Source: Bifidobacterium moukalabense DSM 27321
GTDB taxonomy: Bacteria > Actinomycetota > Actinomycetes > Actinomycetales > Bifidobacteriaceae
Assembly (NCBI RefSeq): GCF_000522505.1
Contig: NZ_AZMV01000005.1
Span: forward strand, 1-63,077
DNA: 63,077 nt
Reading direction: 5' to 3'
This document shows, in pieces, positions 43,943 to 53,342 of the stretch. Both the position numbers and the translations under genes were made by a program. The notes beneath the pieces were generated by a model. It saw only the letters and a list, made by a program, of their open reading frames with translations, did no database searches and was not told where the DNA came from. Each line of letters starts with the position of its first letter. Within the stretch, counting starts at the first letter, position 1.

Positions 43943-45784
43943 ATGGCCGAGATGAACGACAACGTCGGAACCGACGACGGCACCGTCGGCGAACGGGAGC
44001 TGGACACGCCGAAGAACACCCTCGGCACCGCCAAACGTCTGTTCTCGCAGCTGGGGGATCAACATGTACGTCTCGGTGTCGTCGGCACTTCGATCGTGCT
44101 GTACACCTTCTTCCATATCGGCGCCCCGATGTACAGCGCCGTCGTGGTCGACGCGTTGTGGAACGCCATCAAGGATTGCCGGGAGCGGCATACGGCGTTC
44201 ACCATCGGCTTCGCAAATGGTGGCATCGGTTGGAATCTGCTGGTTCTCGCCATCATGTATGCGGGGGAGTGGGGCTTCTATTACCTGCAGTCATACCTGA
44301 TGGCTTCGGTGGCCGAAAACCTGAACCTCACCCTGCGCAAGCAGGTGAGCGCCAAGCTGCAACGATTGCCGCTGCGGTTCTTCGACCGCAACAAGCCTGG
44401 CGAGGTGCTGAGCCGGGTCACCAACGACCTGGACCGCATCAGCGAAGTCATGCAGAACGGACTGCTACGCCTGATCACGGCGATCACCACCATCATCGGC
44501 TCGCTGATCATCATGTTCTACTACTCGTGGCTGCTCACCGTCGTGTCCTTGGCATTCATCGCGGTAAACCTGCTGGTCACCAAGCTGGTGGCGCGCAGGA
44601 ACCTCGAAGTGGCATCGCTGCGGCAGGAGACGGTCGGGGAACTCACCAGCCTGGCCGAGGAATACTACAAGGGTCGCAACATCATCAAGGCCTACAATCA
44701 CGAAACCGAAAGCATCGCCGCGATGGATGACGCAGCCGAGCACACCCGTAAGGTGACGCAACGCGCCGATTTTCTGACCAACTGCGTGAATCCGCTGATT
44801 CGTATGATTTCGCGCTTCTCACAGATGTTCGTGATATTGCTGGCCGGTTGGATGGTCATCTCGGGCCGTATGACCATCGGTGTGGCTCAGGCGTTCTATC
44901 AATATGTCAATCAGGTAAGCGAGCCGATCACCGAGGCGAGTTACATGATCAACTCGCTGCAGTCGGCGCTCGCCTCCGCCGAACGTACCTTCGCCATGCT
45001 TGACGAAAAAGAGGAACGACCCGATCCGGCCGAACCGGCGCAGGTGATGGAGCCGGTGCGCGGTCGTGTGACGTTCGACCATGTGCGTTTCGGTTACGAG
45101 CCGGACCGGCCGCTTATGAGGGATGTAAGTTTCGTGGCCGAACCGGGAAGGAAGATCGCCATCGTCGGCGCGACCGGCGCCGGCAAGACCACACTGATCA
45201 ACCTGCTCATGCGCTTCTACGAGATCGACGGCGGGCATATCACGTTGGACGGCGTTCCCACGGCCGATATGGCACGTGGCGATCTACGCCACGAATTCGG
45301 CATGGTGCTGCAGGATACGTGGCTGTTTGGCGGAACCGTCGCCGAAAACCTCGCTTACGGCAAGGCGGATGCCACGCGCGATGAAATCGTTGCGGCGGCC
45401 AAGGCCGCGCATGCGGACTTCTTCATCCGCACCCTGCCGCAGGGGTATGATACGGTGCTTGACAACGAGGCCGGCAATCTGTCGGTCGGCCAGCGGCAGC
45501 TGCTCACCATCGCCCGTGTATTCCTCGTGGACCCGCCGATCCTGATTCTCGATGAGGCGACCAGCTCCGTCGATACCAGAACCGAAGCGGAGATCGGCAA
45601 GGCCATGACCAAACTGATGAGCGGCCGAACCAGCTTCGTGATCGCCCATCGGCTGTCGACAATCCGCGACGCCGACCTGATCCTCTACATGGATCATGGT
45701 GACATCATCGAGCAAGGCGATCATGGCGAGCTTATGCGCAAGGGTGGCGCTTATGCGGCCCTCTACAACTCCCAGTTCGCCTAA
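43943..45784 (+). CDS. heterodimeric ABC exporter subunit 2
   Basis: A 613-residue half-transporter with an N-terminal ~60-residue extension, six membrane segments and an ATPase domain. Walker A is GATGAGKTT, Walker B LILDEATSSVD with the catalytic Glu, and the H-loop is intact (FVIAHRLSTI). The signature is LSVGQRQLLTIARV, with Val at the third position, which fits the partner that contributes the weaker signature to the degenerate site. With subunit 1 it would form an asymmetric exporter. The ATG lies one base past the stop of subunit 1 (gap 1 nt). Confidence 0.93.
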   Translation: MAEMNDNVGTDDGTVGERELDTPKNTLGTAKRLFSQLGDQHVRLGVVGTSIVLYTFFHIGAPMYSAVVVDALWNAIKDCRERHTAFTIGFANGGIGWNLLVLAIMYAGEWGFYYLQSYLMASVAENLNLTLRKQVSAKLQRLPLRFFDRNKPGEVLSRVTNDLDRISEVMQNGLLRLITAITTIIGSLIIMFYYSWLLTVVSLAFIAVNLLVTKLVARRNLEVASLRQETVGELTSLAEEYYKGRNIIKAYNHETESIAAMDDAAEHTRKVTQRADFLTNCVNPLIRMISRFSQMFVILLAGWMVISGRMTIGVAQAFYQYVNQVSEPITEASYMINSLQSALASAERTFAMLDEKEERPDPAEPAQVMEPVRGRVTFDHVRFGYEPDRPLMRDVSFVAEPGRKIAIVGATGAGKTTLINLLMRFYEIDGGHITLDGVPTADMARGDLRHEFGMVLQDTWLFGGTVAENLAYGKADATRDEIVAAAKAAHADFFIRTLPQGYDTVLDNEAGNLSVGQRQLLTIARVFLVDPPILILDEATSSVDTRTEAEIGKAMTKLMSGRTSFVIAHRLSTIRDADLILYMDHGDIIEQGDHGELMRKGGAYAALYNSQFA

Positions 45785-45960
45785 GGCCCATCGTCGGAAG
45801 AACCATCGATAGGGTGGCTTCCGGGCGTGTCCCATATCGTGAGAAGTAACCCAGAAATACGATTCTCTCGCATACGCTGTTGCCTTAGCCACAAGCGAGA
45901 AAGGGTTCGATCATTCGAATCCGGCTACATCCAAAAGCTATCTACTGAGAGAGAACGATA
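45785..45960. promoter_or_regulatory. leader and promoter region of cstA
   Basis: Between the ABC operon and cstA. It contains TTCGATCATTCGAA (45907-45920) as a short palindrome and GAGAGAACGATA before the ATG. No clear terminator for the ABC operon. Confidence 0.35.
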
Positions 45961-48375
45961 ATGACTAGTGCAGCAAGCACTGCCGGCACCCCGGCGCCAG
46001 CGCCGGGCAAGCTGGAGTTCAAGGATGACTACACGCCAGAAGAAGCGGAGCGCGTCATTCGCAATTCGAAAGGTCTGCCGGTCGGTGTGAAGCCGAAGAT
46101 GGTGTGGACCTGGCCGAAGGCCCTGCTGTGGGCCGCCATCTCCATCGTATGCGCCATCGGCTGGGCCATCCTGGCCGTATCCCGAGGCGAGCAGATCAGC
46201 GCCATCTGGTTCGTGGTCGTGGCCATCTGCTCCTATGCCATCGCATACCGCTTCTACGCGTACTATATCCAGATCAAGATCATGCGTACCGACGACGCGA
46301 ACGCCACTCCGGCCGAACGCGTGCATGATGGCGCCAACTTCGAACGTACCGACCGCCGCGTGCTCTTTGGCCAGCATTTTGCCGGCATCTCCGGTGCGGG
46401 GCCGCTCGTCGGCCCGATCCTGGCCGCTCAGATGGGTTACCTGCCGTCCGTGCTGTGGATCATCCTCGGCGTGATCTTCGCCGGTGCCGTGCAGGACATG
46501 CTCATGCTGTGGATCTCCGCCAGGCGTCGCGGCCGTTCCTTCGGCCAGATGGCCGCCGACGAGATGGGCAAGTTCGGCGGTATGGTGCTGTCGATCTTCC
46601 TGGTCGTCATGACCGCCATCGCCATGGCGTTCCTCGCCCTCGTGGCCATCAAGGCCATGGCGGCATCCCCATGGGCGGTATTCTCCATCGGCATGACCAT
46701 CCCGATCGCACTGATCATGGGCTGCTACCAGCGCTTCCTTCGCCCGGGTCGCGTCATCGAAACCACGATTCTCGGCTTCGTGCTGCTTGTGCTTGACATC
46801 GTGGCCGGCGGCTGGATCGCCGACTCCCCGGTACTCGCCCCGATCTTCACCCTGTCCGCCAAGGAACTGGTCATCGCATTGGTGATCTACTCCTTCTGCG
46901 CGGCCGCCCTGCCGCATTGGCTGCTCGTCACCCCGCGTGACTATCTGTCCACGTTGATGAAAATCGGCACCCTGGTGCTGCTCGTCATCGGCATCATCAT
47001 CGCCAACCCGTCCGTCAAGGTGCCGGGGCTGACCGAACTCGCCTCGACATCGACCGGTCCGACCTTCTCCGGCAACCTCTTCCCGTTCCTGTTCATCACC
47101 ATCGCCTGCGGCGCCCTTTCCGGCTTCCACGGCGCAGTGAGCTCCGGCCTGACTCCAAAGGCACTGGAGAAGGAGAACCAGATCCGCATGATCGGCTACG
47201 GCTCCATGCTGGTCGAATCCTTTACCGCCGTCATCGCATTGATTGCGGCCATCACCATCTCCCAGGGCGTGTATTTCTCCACCAACATGTCCGCGGCCCA
47301 GATCTCCGCCGCCTCCGGCATGACCATCACCTCCACCTCCGCCGCCGACGAGCAGGCCGAAGCCGCCGTCAAGGCGGTGAATTCGATGAAGGTCTCCGAC
47401 ATCGAAGGCAACCAGATGAAGGTCACTTGGGAATCCGAGGGCTCCAACGGCGACACCAAGACATATGAAGGCGTCGAGGCCCTGAAGCAGGCCGCCTCCG
47501 ACATCGGCGAGAAGTCCATCGTGTCTCGTACCGGCGGCGCCACCACCTTCGCCATGGGCATGGCGTCCTTCCTGAAGTCCTACCTTGGCGGCCACAATTC
47601 CATGGCCTTCTGGTACCACTTCGCCATCATGTTCGAAGCGTTGTTCATCCTTACCACCGTCGACAACGGCACCCGTGTGGCCCGCTACCAGATCGGTGAG
47701 ATGCTTGCCAATGTCAGGAAGCTCAAGAAGTTCGGCGACCCGACTTGGCGTCCGGGCAACATCATCACCACGCTGATCGCCACCGCGCTGTGGGGCACCA
47801 TGCTGTACATGGGCGTCTCCGACGCCAACGGCGGCATCAACGCCATGGTCCCGATCTTCGGCATCTCCAACCAGTTGCTTGCCGCCGCCTGCTTCATGCT
47901 GGTGACGGTGTGCGTGGTCAAGATGGGCCGTGCCAAGTACGCGTGGATTCCGGTCATACCGCTTGTGTGGGATGTGGCCGTGACCTTCACCGCCGATTTC
48001 CAGAAGATCTTCGATTCCAAGATCGGCTACTTCGCCGCAGCCAAGACGTGGCAGGCCAAGATCGATTCCGGAGAACTGACCGGCGAGGCGCTGACCAATG
48101 CCAAGGCATCGTTGTCCAACGCCTATCTTGACGGCGTGCTGTCCGTATTCTTCCTGATTATGATGGCCACCTTCCTGATCTGCGGCGTCGTCGTCATCGT
48201 GAAGACTCTGAAGGCCGGCAGGTTCGGAGCCGAAACCACTTCCGAGGATCCGTTCGTCGAATCCGAATGGTTCGCCCCGACCAGCCTGATCGCCACTTCC
48301 TTGGAGAAGAAGGTCGCCCGCGAGTATGCGGCCAAGTCCTACGAACTGGCCCATGAAAGCAAGGCGGCCGCCTGA
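45961..48375 (+). CDS. cstA: carbon starvation protein CstA (pyruvate/peptide transporter)
   Basis: An 804-residue multispanning transporter of the CstA/BtsT family. Typical text is HFAGISGAGPLVGPILAAQMG (about 140-160), GGMVLSIFLVVMTAIAMAFLA and CGALSGFHGAVSSGLTPKAL (about 382-401), and GNIITTLIATALWG. Family members import pyruvate or peptides, often in carbon limitation. A ~90-residue extracytoplasmic insert (about 440-530, with SAADEQAEAAVKAVNSM) is larger than in enterobacterial CstA but common in actinobacteria. It overlaps the ybdD-like gene by one base. Confidence 0.94.
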   Translation: MTSAASTAGTPAPAPGKLEFKDDYTPEEAERVIRNSKGLPVGVKPKMVWTWPKALLWAAISIVCAIGWAILAVSRGEQISAIWFVVVAICSYAIAYRFYAYYIQIKIMRTDDANATPAERVHDGANFERTDRRVLFGQHFAGISGAGPLVGPILAAQMGYLPSVLWIILGVIFAGAVQDMLMLWISARRRGRSFGQMAADEMGKFGGMVLSIFLVVMTAIAMAFLALVAIKAMAASPWAVFSIGMTIPIALIMGCYQRFLRPGRVIETTILGFVLLVLDIVAGGWIADSPVLAPIFTLSAKELVIALVIYSFCAAALPHWLLVTPRDYLSTLMKIGTLVLLVIGIIIANPSVKVPGLTELASTSTGPTFSGNLFPFLFITIACGALSGFHGAVSSGLTPKALEKENQIRMIGYGSMLVESFTAVIALIAAITISQGVYFSTNMSAAQISAASGMTITSTSAADEQAEAAVKAVNSMKVSDIEGNQMKVTWESEGSNGDTKTYEGVEALKQAASDIGEKSIVSRTGGATTFAMGMASFLKSYLGGHNSMAFWYHFAIMFEALFILTTVDNGTRVARYQIGEMLANVRKLKKFGDPTWRPGNIITTLIATALWGTMLYMGVSDANGGINAMVPIFGISNQLLAAACFMLVTVCVVKMGRAKYAWIPVIPLVWDVAVTFTADFQKIFDSKIGYFAAAKTWQAKIDSGELTGEALTNAKASLSNAYLDGVLSVFFLIMMATFLICGVVVIVKTLKAGRFGAETTSEDPFVESEWFAPTSLIATSLEKKVAREYAAKSYELAHESKAAA

Positions 48376-48584
48376 TGCCGCGACGTTTGGCGGCGGCGCT
48401 GACCAGGGCGTGGCGTGGCGTGGTCTGGTACATGCGGGAGATCAGCGGCGAAGCAAGGTACGACCATTATCTTGAACGCTTCGCCTCTGAACATCCCGGT
48501 GAACGGCCTCTCAGCGAGAAGGAATTCCTGCGCGCCCGCGAAGCCTATGACAAGGAACATCCCAACACCAGCTGCTGTTGCTGA
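48375..48584 (+). CDS. YbdD/YjiX family small protein (DUF466)
   Basis: A 69-residue protein starting at the last base of cstA (TGATG overlap). It holds the family core WRGVVWYMREISGEARYDHYLERF and RPLSEKEFLRAREAYD, and ends in CCC. Such proteins are needed for activity of CstA/BtsT transporters, by direct interaction. Coupled translation supports this. Confidence 0.92.
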   Translation: MPRRLAAALTRAWRGVVWYMREISGEARYDHYLERFASEHPGERPLSEKEFLRAREAYDKEHPNTSCCC

Positions 48585-48588
48585 CATA

Positions 48589-48628
48589 AGGAACGTCCCC
48601 CCTTCCGTTCGGAAGCGGGGACGTTCCT
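48589..48628 (+). terminator. terminator of the cstA operon
   Basis: A 12-bp perfect stem AGGAACGTCCCC / GGGGACGTTCCT (48589-48600 and 48617-48628) with a small inner hairpin CTTCC / GGAAG. Confidence 0.8.
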
Positions 48629-48660
48629 CGTATGATGGAGGATCCCGGTGATCCCATTGT

Positions 48661-49893
48661 CTACCGAGCAAGTCCCATGGTGTATTTCAGAGTCATCACT
48701 CGTATGGCGGATTGCGTCACCTCCGCCGCGAAATCGGTGTCGACGACCGCCTTCGCGTTCAGTCCGTCCAGCACGGGTTGCACGTAATCCAAGGCGCCGA
48801 TGCAGGCAAGGTCACCGCCCGCCTCCACCAAGCGCACCCCCAGCTCGCCTGGTGGCATGCCGCCTAATGCGGCCGCTGACATCGAATCCGATGTGATCAC
48901 GCCCTGAAAGCCGATTGTGCCGCGCAGGTAATCGGTGATCAACGTGCTTGAGAACACGGCCGGATTGTTCGGATCGATCGCCCGATAGGTTGCCAATGAC
49001 ATCATCACCATCGAGGGATTCGCCTCCAACGCACTGTTGAACGCGCCGATCTGCGCGCCATCCAATGTGGTGGTCGTATCAAGAATGCCGTCGGCGGTGA
49101 AGTCCGTGTTGCCGGTCACCGAACCGAGTCCGGGGTAATGCTTGATCGTGCTGCCCACACCGGAATCGGCCATACCTTGGATGAATGCCTTGCCGTGCTC
49201 GGCGTTGCCGGCCGCATCCAGGCCAAAGTCACGGTGCAACGCGCCGATCGGGGCGTTGTCATCACGGTTTACGGTCACTGTTCCCAGTACGGGGGCCAAA
49301 TCGATGTTGATGCCCGCGGATTTCAGCTGGGAGCCCCACATCCGCGCCGACTGCCGGAGTCGATCGACGCTCATCGTGCCTTGTGAGACGGCGCTTGGCA
49401 TGGTGTCGAAGCCATCCCCACGCAGATGTTGCACCTCGCCGCCTTCCTGATCCGTGGTCATCAGCAGCTGGTTATCGGCGGGAGCGTAGGACTGCAGTGC
49501 CGAGGTTGCCCGTGCCACACCGGCCGTACCGGAATTCCAGTTGCCGATGATCAGCACCGAGCCCACATGCTGGTCGGCGATGAGATCGCGCAATGTCGAG
49601 GGATCCGAGCCTGCATACAGCGGCGCCATGACCAATTGGCCCACCCGTTCCGTCATTGTCATACCGGTTACGGCCGCCACCGCTCTGCCATGAGGAGAGT
49701 CGTCAATTGCCGTCGGTACCTTGGAACGATTCAGGGAATCGTGTGCTTCAGCCATGTGTGTGGGGGAGGTTTCGGGTGAGGATATCGCGTTGTTGGATGC
49801 GGGTCCTGGTGAGCATGAAACCATTGCGCACAGCGCGACGCAGATGAGTGACAGTGCACTGCGGTGAATGGAACAAACGCAAGCCTTCTTCAT
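48661..49893 (-). CDS. glycoside hydrolase family 3 lipoprotein (beta-N-acetylhexosaminidase type)
   Basis: A 410-residue exported enzyme. The N-terminus looks like a lipoprotein signal (ALCAMVSC, with Cys about residue 27) followed by a polar linker. The GH3 barrel follows: TTDQEGGEVQHL, KHYPGLGSVTGNTD with the conserved Lys-His, and GVITSDSMSAAAL whose Asp would be the nucleophile. It is closest to NagZ-like hexosaminidases acting on peptidoglycan or GlcNAc glycans, but is outside the membrane here. The start region (CATGTGA / TCACATG at 49891-49911) is palindromic and no ribosome site is clear. Confidence 0.88.
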   Translation of the reverse strand: MKKACVCSIHRSALSLICVALCAMVSCSPGPASNNAISSPETSPTHMAEAHDSLNRSKVPTAIDDSPHGRAVAAVTGMTMTERVGQLVMAPLYAGSDPSTLRDLIADQHVGSVLIIGNWNSGTAGVARATSALQSYAPADNQLLMTTDQEGGEVQHLRGDGFDTMPSAVSQGTMSVDRLRQSARMWGSQLKSAGINIDLAPVLGTVTVNRDDNAPIGALHRDFGLDAAGNAEHGKAFIQGMADSGVGSTIKHYPGLGSVTGNTDFTADGILDTTTTLDGAQIGAFNSALEANPSMVMMSLATYRAIDPNNPAVFSSTLITDYLRGTIGFQGVITSDSMSAAALGGMPPGELGVRLVEAGGDLACIGALDYVQPVLDGLNAKAVVDTDFAAEVTQSAIRVMTLKYTMGLAR

Positions 49894-49990
49894 GTGACCA
49901 ATTATCACATGAGGGGAACGGCGGGATGTGCGCCGGATTTGGGAAGGGGGATTTGGTGATACCACCTCCCCACCATGAATCGTCTGGTCG

Positions 49991-50028
49991 TTGACATGCG
50001 TTCCTTGCCTGTCTGTAGGCTGGTATCA
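49991..50028 (+). promoter_or_regulatory. promoter for a leaderless UPF0182 mRNA
   Basis: TTGACA (49991-49996) and TAGGCT (50016-50021), a common actinobacterial -10, separated by 19 bp. Transcription would begin about 6-7 nt later, at the ATG at 50028. No ribosome site is visible, so the message is probably leaderless. Confidence 0.55.
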
Positions 50029-53000
50029 TGTCTTTCTTTGATATGTTTGGCCCCCTGTTCGATTCCTCGGAAGGTGCGAACCGCTCCGACAAGCAGCGTT
50101 CCTCGAATGATGATCCCATCATCCTCAATGTCGAGACCGATGGCGACGCCGCTTCGCAATCCGGCTCGGGCGTGCCTCCGAAAGGTCCCTCCCGCCCGCG
50201 CATCGCACGACGTCCCGCCCGCCCGCGAAAAGGGGCATCGCGTGGCAGTAGGATTCTCATCGGCATCGTTCTGGCCCTGGCCATCGTCATCGGGCTGTTT
50301 TTCGCGCTGGCGCAGTTCATTACCGATGTCATGTGGTACGACCAACTTGGCTTCCAAAGCGTGATCTGGACGCAGTTGGGCACCAGGGTCGGTCTGTGGG
50401 TCGCCTATGCGCTGCTGCTCGCCGGCATCAGCTTCATATCCGCCACATTGGCGATTCGTGCGCGTCCGGATGCGGCCGACGGTTCCACCATTCGCATCAA
50501 GGGCGACACCATCGAAGTGGGCAAAGGCGTGAGCTCCAAGAACGCCCGTCGCGTGGCCGTGGTCGTTTCGCTGATTGTCGGTCTGATCTTCGGCGCGCAG
50601 TTCAACTCGAACTGGTCCGAGATCCTGCTCATGTTCAATGCGCAGAGCTTTGGCACCACCGACCCGCAGTTCGGTCTTGACAACGGCTTCTATGTGTTCG
50701 TACTGCCCGGACTGCGTCTGATCATGTCGGCCGTATCGTTGCTGCTGCTCGCCGGCATCATCTTCTCCATCATCACGCACGTGCTCATGGGCGGTATCAG
50801 CATCACCATGCCGGTCAATGGTCGTGGCCTGTTCAACATCACCAAACGCGCCCGCCGCCAGATCGGCATCTGGCTGATGCTGAACATGTTCGCCTGGGCC
50901 GCCAATCAGGTGGTCGGCGTGTTCTCCACCCTGACGGCGGAAGGCAGTCGCATCACCGGCGCGACCTACACCACGGTGAACGCCACCATTCCGGTCACCT
51001 TCATCATGGCCGCCATCACCGTCATCCTCGGCGTGGTGCTGGGCGTGTGGATCATGAAATCCCACGCTCTGGAAGGCCGGGCCCCCATCGCGGTACGCGC
51101 CTCGGAAGCGTTGAAGGCGTGGAAGGTGCCGACCGTGGCCATCGCATCCGCCGTTGTCGTCAGCCTTGTGCTTACCGTCGCATGGCCCATGCTGCTGCAG
51201 CGCTTCCGCGTGAACCCGAATGCGCAGGAGATGGAATCCACCTATATCCAGCGCAACATCGACGCCACCCGCACCGCTTACGGCTTGAACAAGGTAAAGA
51301 CCGAACAGTACAAGGCCACCACCGAAGGTGAAGCCGGCGCACTGGCCGATTCCGCCGAATCCACCGCGCAGATCCGACTGCTCGACCCGCAGATCGTCTC
51401 GCCGACCTTCAAGCAGTTGCAGCAATCCAAGCAGTACTACACCTTCGCCGACACCCTGTCGGTCGACAAATACGAGGTGGACGGTGTGAGCCAGGACACC
51501 GTCATCGCGGCCCGCGAGCTTGATCTCGACGGTCTCGACAACCGTAACTGGGTGAACGACCATACCGTGTACACGCACGGCTACGGCGTGGTCGCCGCCT
51601 ACGGCAACAAGGTGACCAGCGACGGTCAGCCGAAGTTCTTCGAATCCGGCATCCCCACCCAAGGCAAACTGACGGATTCCGAAAAGTACGAGCCTCGCAT
51701 CTACTTCTCTCCGAACGCCTCCGAATATTCCATCGTGGGCGCTCCGGAAGGCACCAAATCCTGGGAGTTCGACTATCCGACCGGATCCGAAGGCGCCACC
51801 AACACCTTCAAGGGCGACGGCGGCCCGAAGATCGGCAACATCTTCTCCCGATTGCTCTACGCGATCCGCTTCGGCTCCGATCAGATCCTCTTCTCGGACC
51901 GTGTGAACGCCAATTCGCAAATCCTGTACGATCGTTCCCCGAAGGAGCGTGTGGCCAAGGTCGCCCCGTATCTGACCCTCGACGGTCGCGTGTACCCGGC
52001 CGTGGTCGACGGCAGGGTGAAATGGATCGTCGACGGCTACACCACCTCCGATGCCTACCCATATTCGCAGATGACCGATCTGGGGGATGCGACCAAGGAT
52101 TCCACCACGGAGACCTCGTCCACCGTCACGGGCCTGAACTCGCAGAACGCCAACTATATCCGCAATTCGGTGAAGGCCACCGTCGACGCCTATGACGGTT
52201 CGGTGGATCTGTATGTGTGGGACGAGTCCGATCCGGTCATCAAGGCGTGGGAACAGATATTCCCCGGTCAGTACCACCAGCTCTCCGAAATCTCCGGTGA
52301 TCTGATGAGTCATCTGCGTTACCCGGAAAGCCTGTTCAAGGTGCAACGGGAACTACTCGCCAAATATCATGTATCTTCCGCGAACCAGTTCTTCTCCGGT
52401 GAGGACTTTTGGCAGACCCCGGTCGATCCGACCGAGTCGCAGCAGGCCCAGCAGCGCGACATTCTCCAGCCACCGTATTATCTGACCCTGCAGACCGGCG
52501 GATCCAACGAGCCGGTGTTCTCACTGACCTCCTCGTATATTCCTGCGGGTTCCTCGACACGAGAGATTCTGACGGGCTTCCTGTCGGTCGATTCCGATGC
52601 GGGCAACGAAAAGGGCAAGATCGGATCCAATTACGGCACCATACGATTGCAGGAGCTACCGAAGGATTCCAACGTGCCCGGGCCGGGCCAGGCGCAGAAC
52701 AACTTCAACGCCTCGGCCGACGTATCCAAGGAACTGAACCTGCTCGAATCCGGCTCCACCAACGTGCAGCGGGGCAATCTCCTCACCCTGCCGCTTGGCG
52801 GCGGTCTGGTGTACGTCCAACCGGTATATGTGAAATCATCCGGTTCCACAAGCTTCCCGCTTCTGAAAAAGGTGCTTGTGGCCTTCGGCGACCAAGTCGG
52901 ATTCGCCAACACCCTGGATGAGGCGCTCGATCAGGTGTTCGGCGGCAATTCCGGAGCGGCCGCAGGCGATGCCGAAAACGTCGAGGGCGGCACCTCGTCC

Positions 53001-53252
53001 GGCAAGACGGAGGGCAAGACCGACTCCGGCGGTCAGCAGGGCGATGCCTCGCAAGGAGGTTCCACGGATTCGAACACCGGCAACGACACGGGCGGCACGG
53101 CCGACAGCGATCTGAAAAACGCGCTGAACGACGCGGCCCAGGCCATGAAGGATTCCGACGCCGCCATGAAGAAGGGCGACTGGAGTGCCTACGGCGAGGC
53201 GCAGAAGAAGTTGCAGGAGGCCTTGAACAAGGCCATCGAACTCGAACGGTAG
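50028..53252 (+). CDS. UPF0182 family membrane protein
   Basis: A 1074-residue protein. A basic Arg/Pro-rich N-terminal tail (about 50-78) leads to seven membrane segments (about 80-385) and then a large extracytoplasmic domain to about residue 960, with ESTYIQRNIDATRTAYGL, PRIYFSPNASEYSI-type text and YPYSQMTD. The last ~110 residues are a Gly/Asp/Ser-rich linker and a helical DAAQAMKDSDAAMKKGDWSAYGEAQKKL end. UPF0182 is found across actinobacteria and cyanobacteria; its function is not established. It is probably translated from a leaderless message. Confidence 0.9.
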   Translation: MSFFDMFGPLFDSSEGANRSDKQRSSNDDPIILNVETDGDAASQSGSGVPPKGPSRPRIARRPARPRKGASRGSRILIGIVLALAIVIGLFFALAQFITDVMWYDQLGFQSVIWTQLGTRVGLWVAYALLLAGISFISATLAIRARPDAADGSTIRIKGDTIEVGKGVSSKNARRVAVVVSLIVGLIFGAQFNSNWSEILLMFNAQSFGTTDPQFGLDNGFYVFVLPGLRLIMSAVSLLLLAGIIFSIITHVLMGGISITMPVNGRGLFNITKRARRQIGIWLMLNMFAWAANQVVGVFSTLTAEGSRITGATYTTVNATIPVTFIMAAITVILGVVLGVWIMKSHALEGRAPIAVRASEALKAWKVPTVAIASAVVVSLVLTVAWPMLLQRFRVNPNAQEMESTYIQRNIDATRTAYGLNKVKTEQYKATTEGEAGALADSAESTAQIRLLDPQIVSPTFKQLQQSKQYYTFADTLSVDKYEVDGVSQDTVIAARELDLDGLDNRNWVNDHTVYTHGYGVVAAYGNKVTSDGQPKFFESGIPTQGKLTDSEKYEPRIYFSPNASEYSIVGAPEGTKSWEFDYPTGSEGATNTFKGDGGPKIGNIFSRLLYAIRFGSDQILFSDRVNANSQILYDRSPKERVAKVAPYLTLDGRVYPAVVDGRVKWIVDGYTTSDAYPYSQMTDLGDATKDSTTETSSTVTGLNSQNANYIRNSVKATVDAYDGSVDLYVWDESDPVIKAWEQIFPGQYHQLSEISGDLMSHLRYPESLFKVQRELLAKYHVSSANQFFSGEDFWQTPVDPTESQQAQQRDILQPPYYLTLQTGGSNEPVFSLTSSYIPAGSSTREILTGFLSVDSDAGNEKGKIGSNYGTIRLQELPKDSNVPGPGQAQNNFNASADVSKELNLLESGSTNVQRGNLLTLPLGGGLVYVQPVYVKSSGSTSFPLLKKVLVAFGDQVGFANTLDEALDQVFGGNSGAAAGDAENVEGGTSSGKTEGKTDSGGQQGDASQGGSTDSNTGNDTGGTADSDLKNALNDAAQAMKDSDAAMKKGDWSAYGEAQKKLQEALNKAIELER

Positions 53253-53273
53253 CTCCCTGTGCATCTTCTCGGA

Positions 53274-53309
53274 GAGGAGTCGTATCCACAAGTGTGGATG
53301 CGGCTCCTC
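53274..53309 (+). terminator. terminator of the UPF0182 gene
   Basis: A stem GAGGAG-t-CG-t-ATCCAC / GTGGAT-g-CG-g-CTCCTC (53274-53289 and 53294-53309, two T/G wobbles) with a 4-nt loop, followed by CTTCGTT. Confidence 0.75.
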
Positions 53310-53342
53310 CTTCGTTATCCGGGAACGCTATGGTAGACAAGC

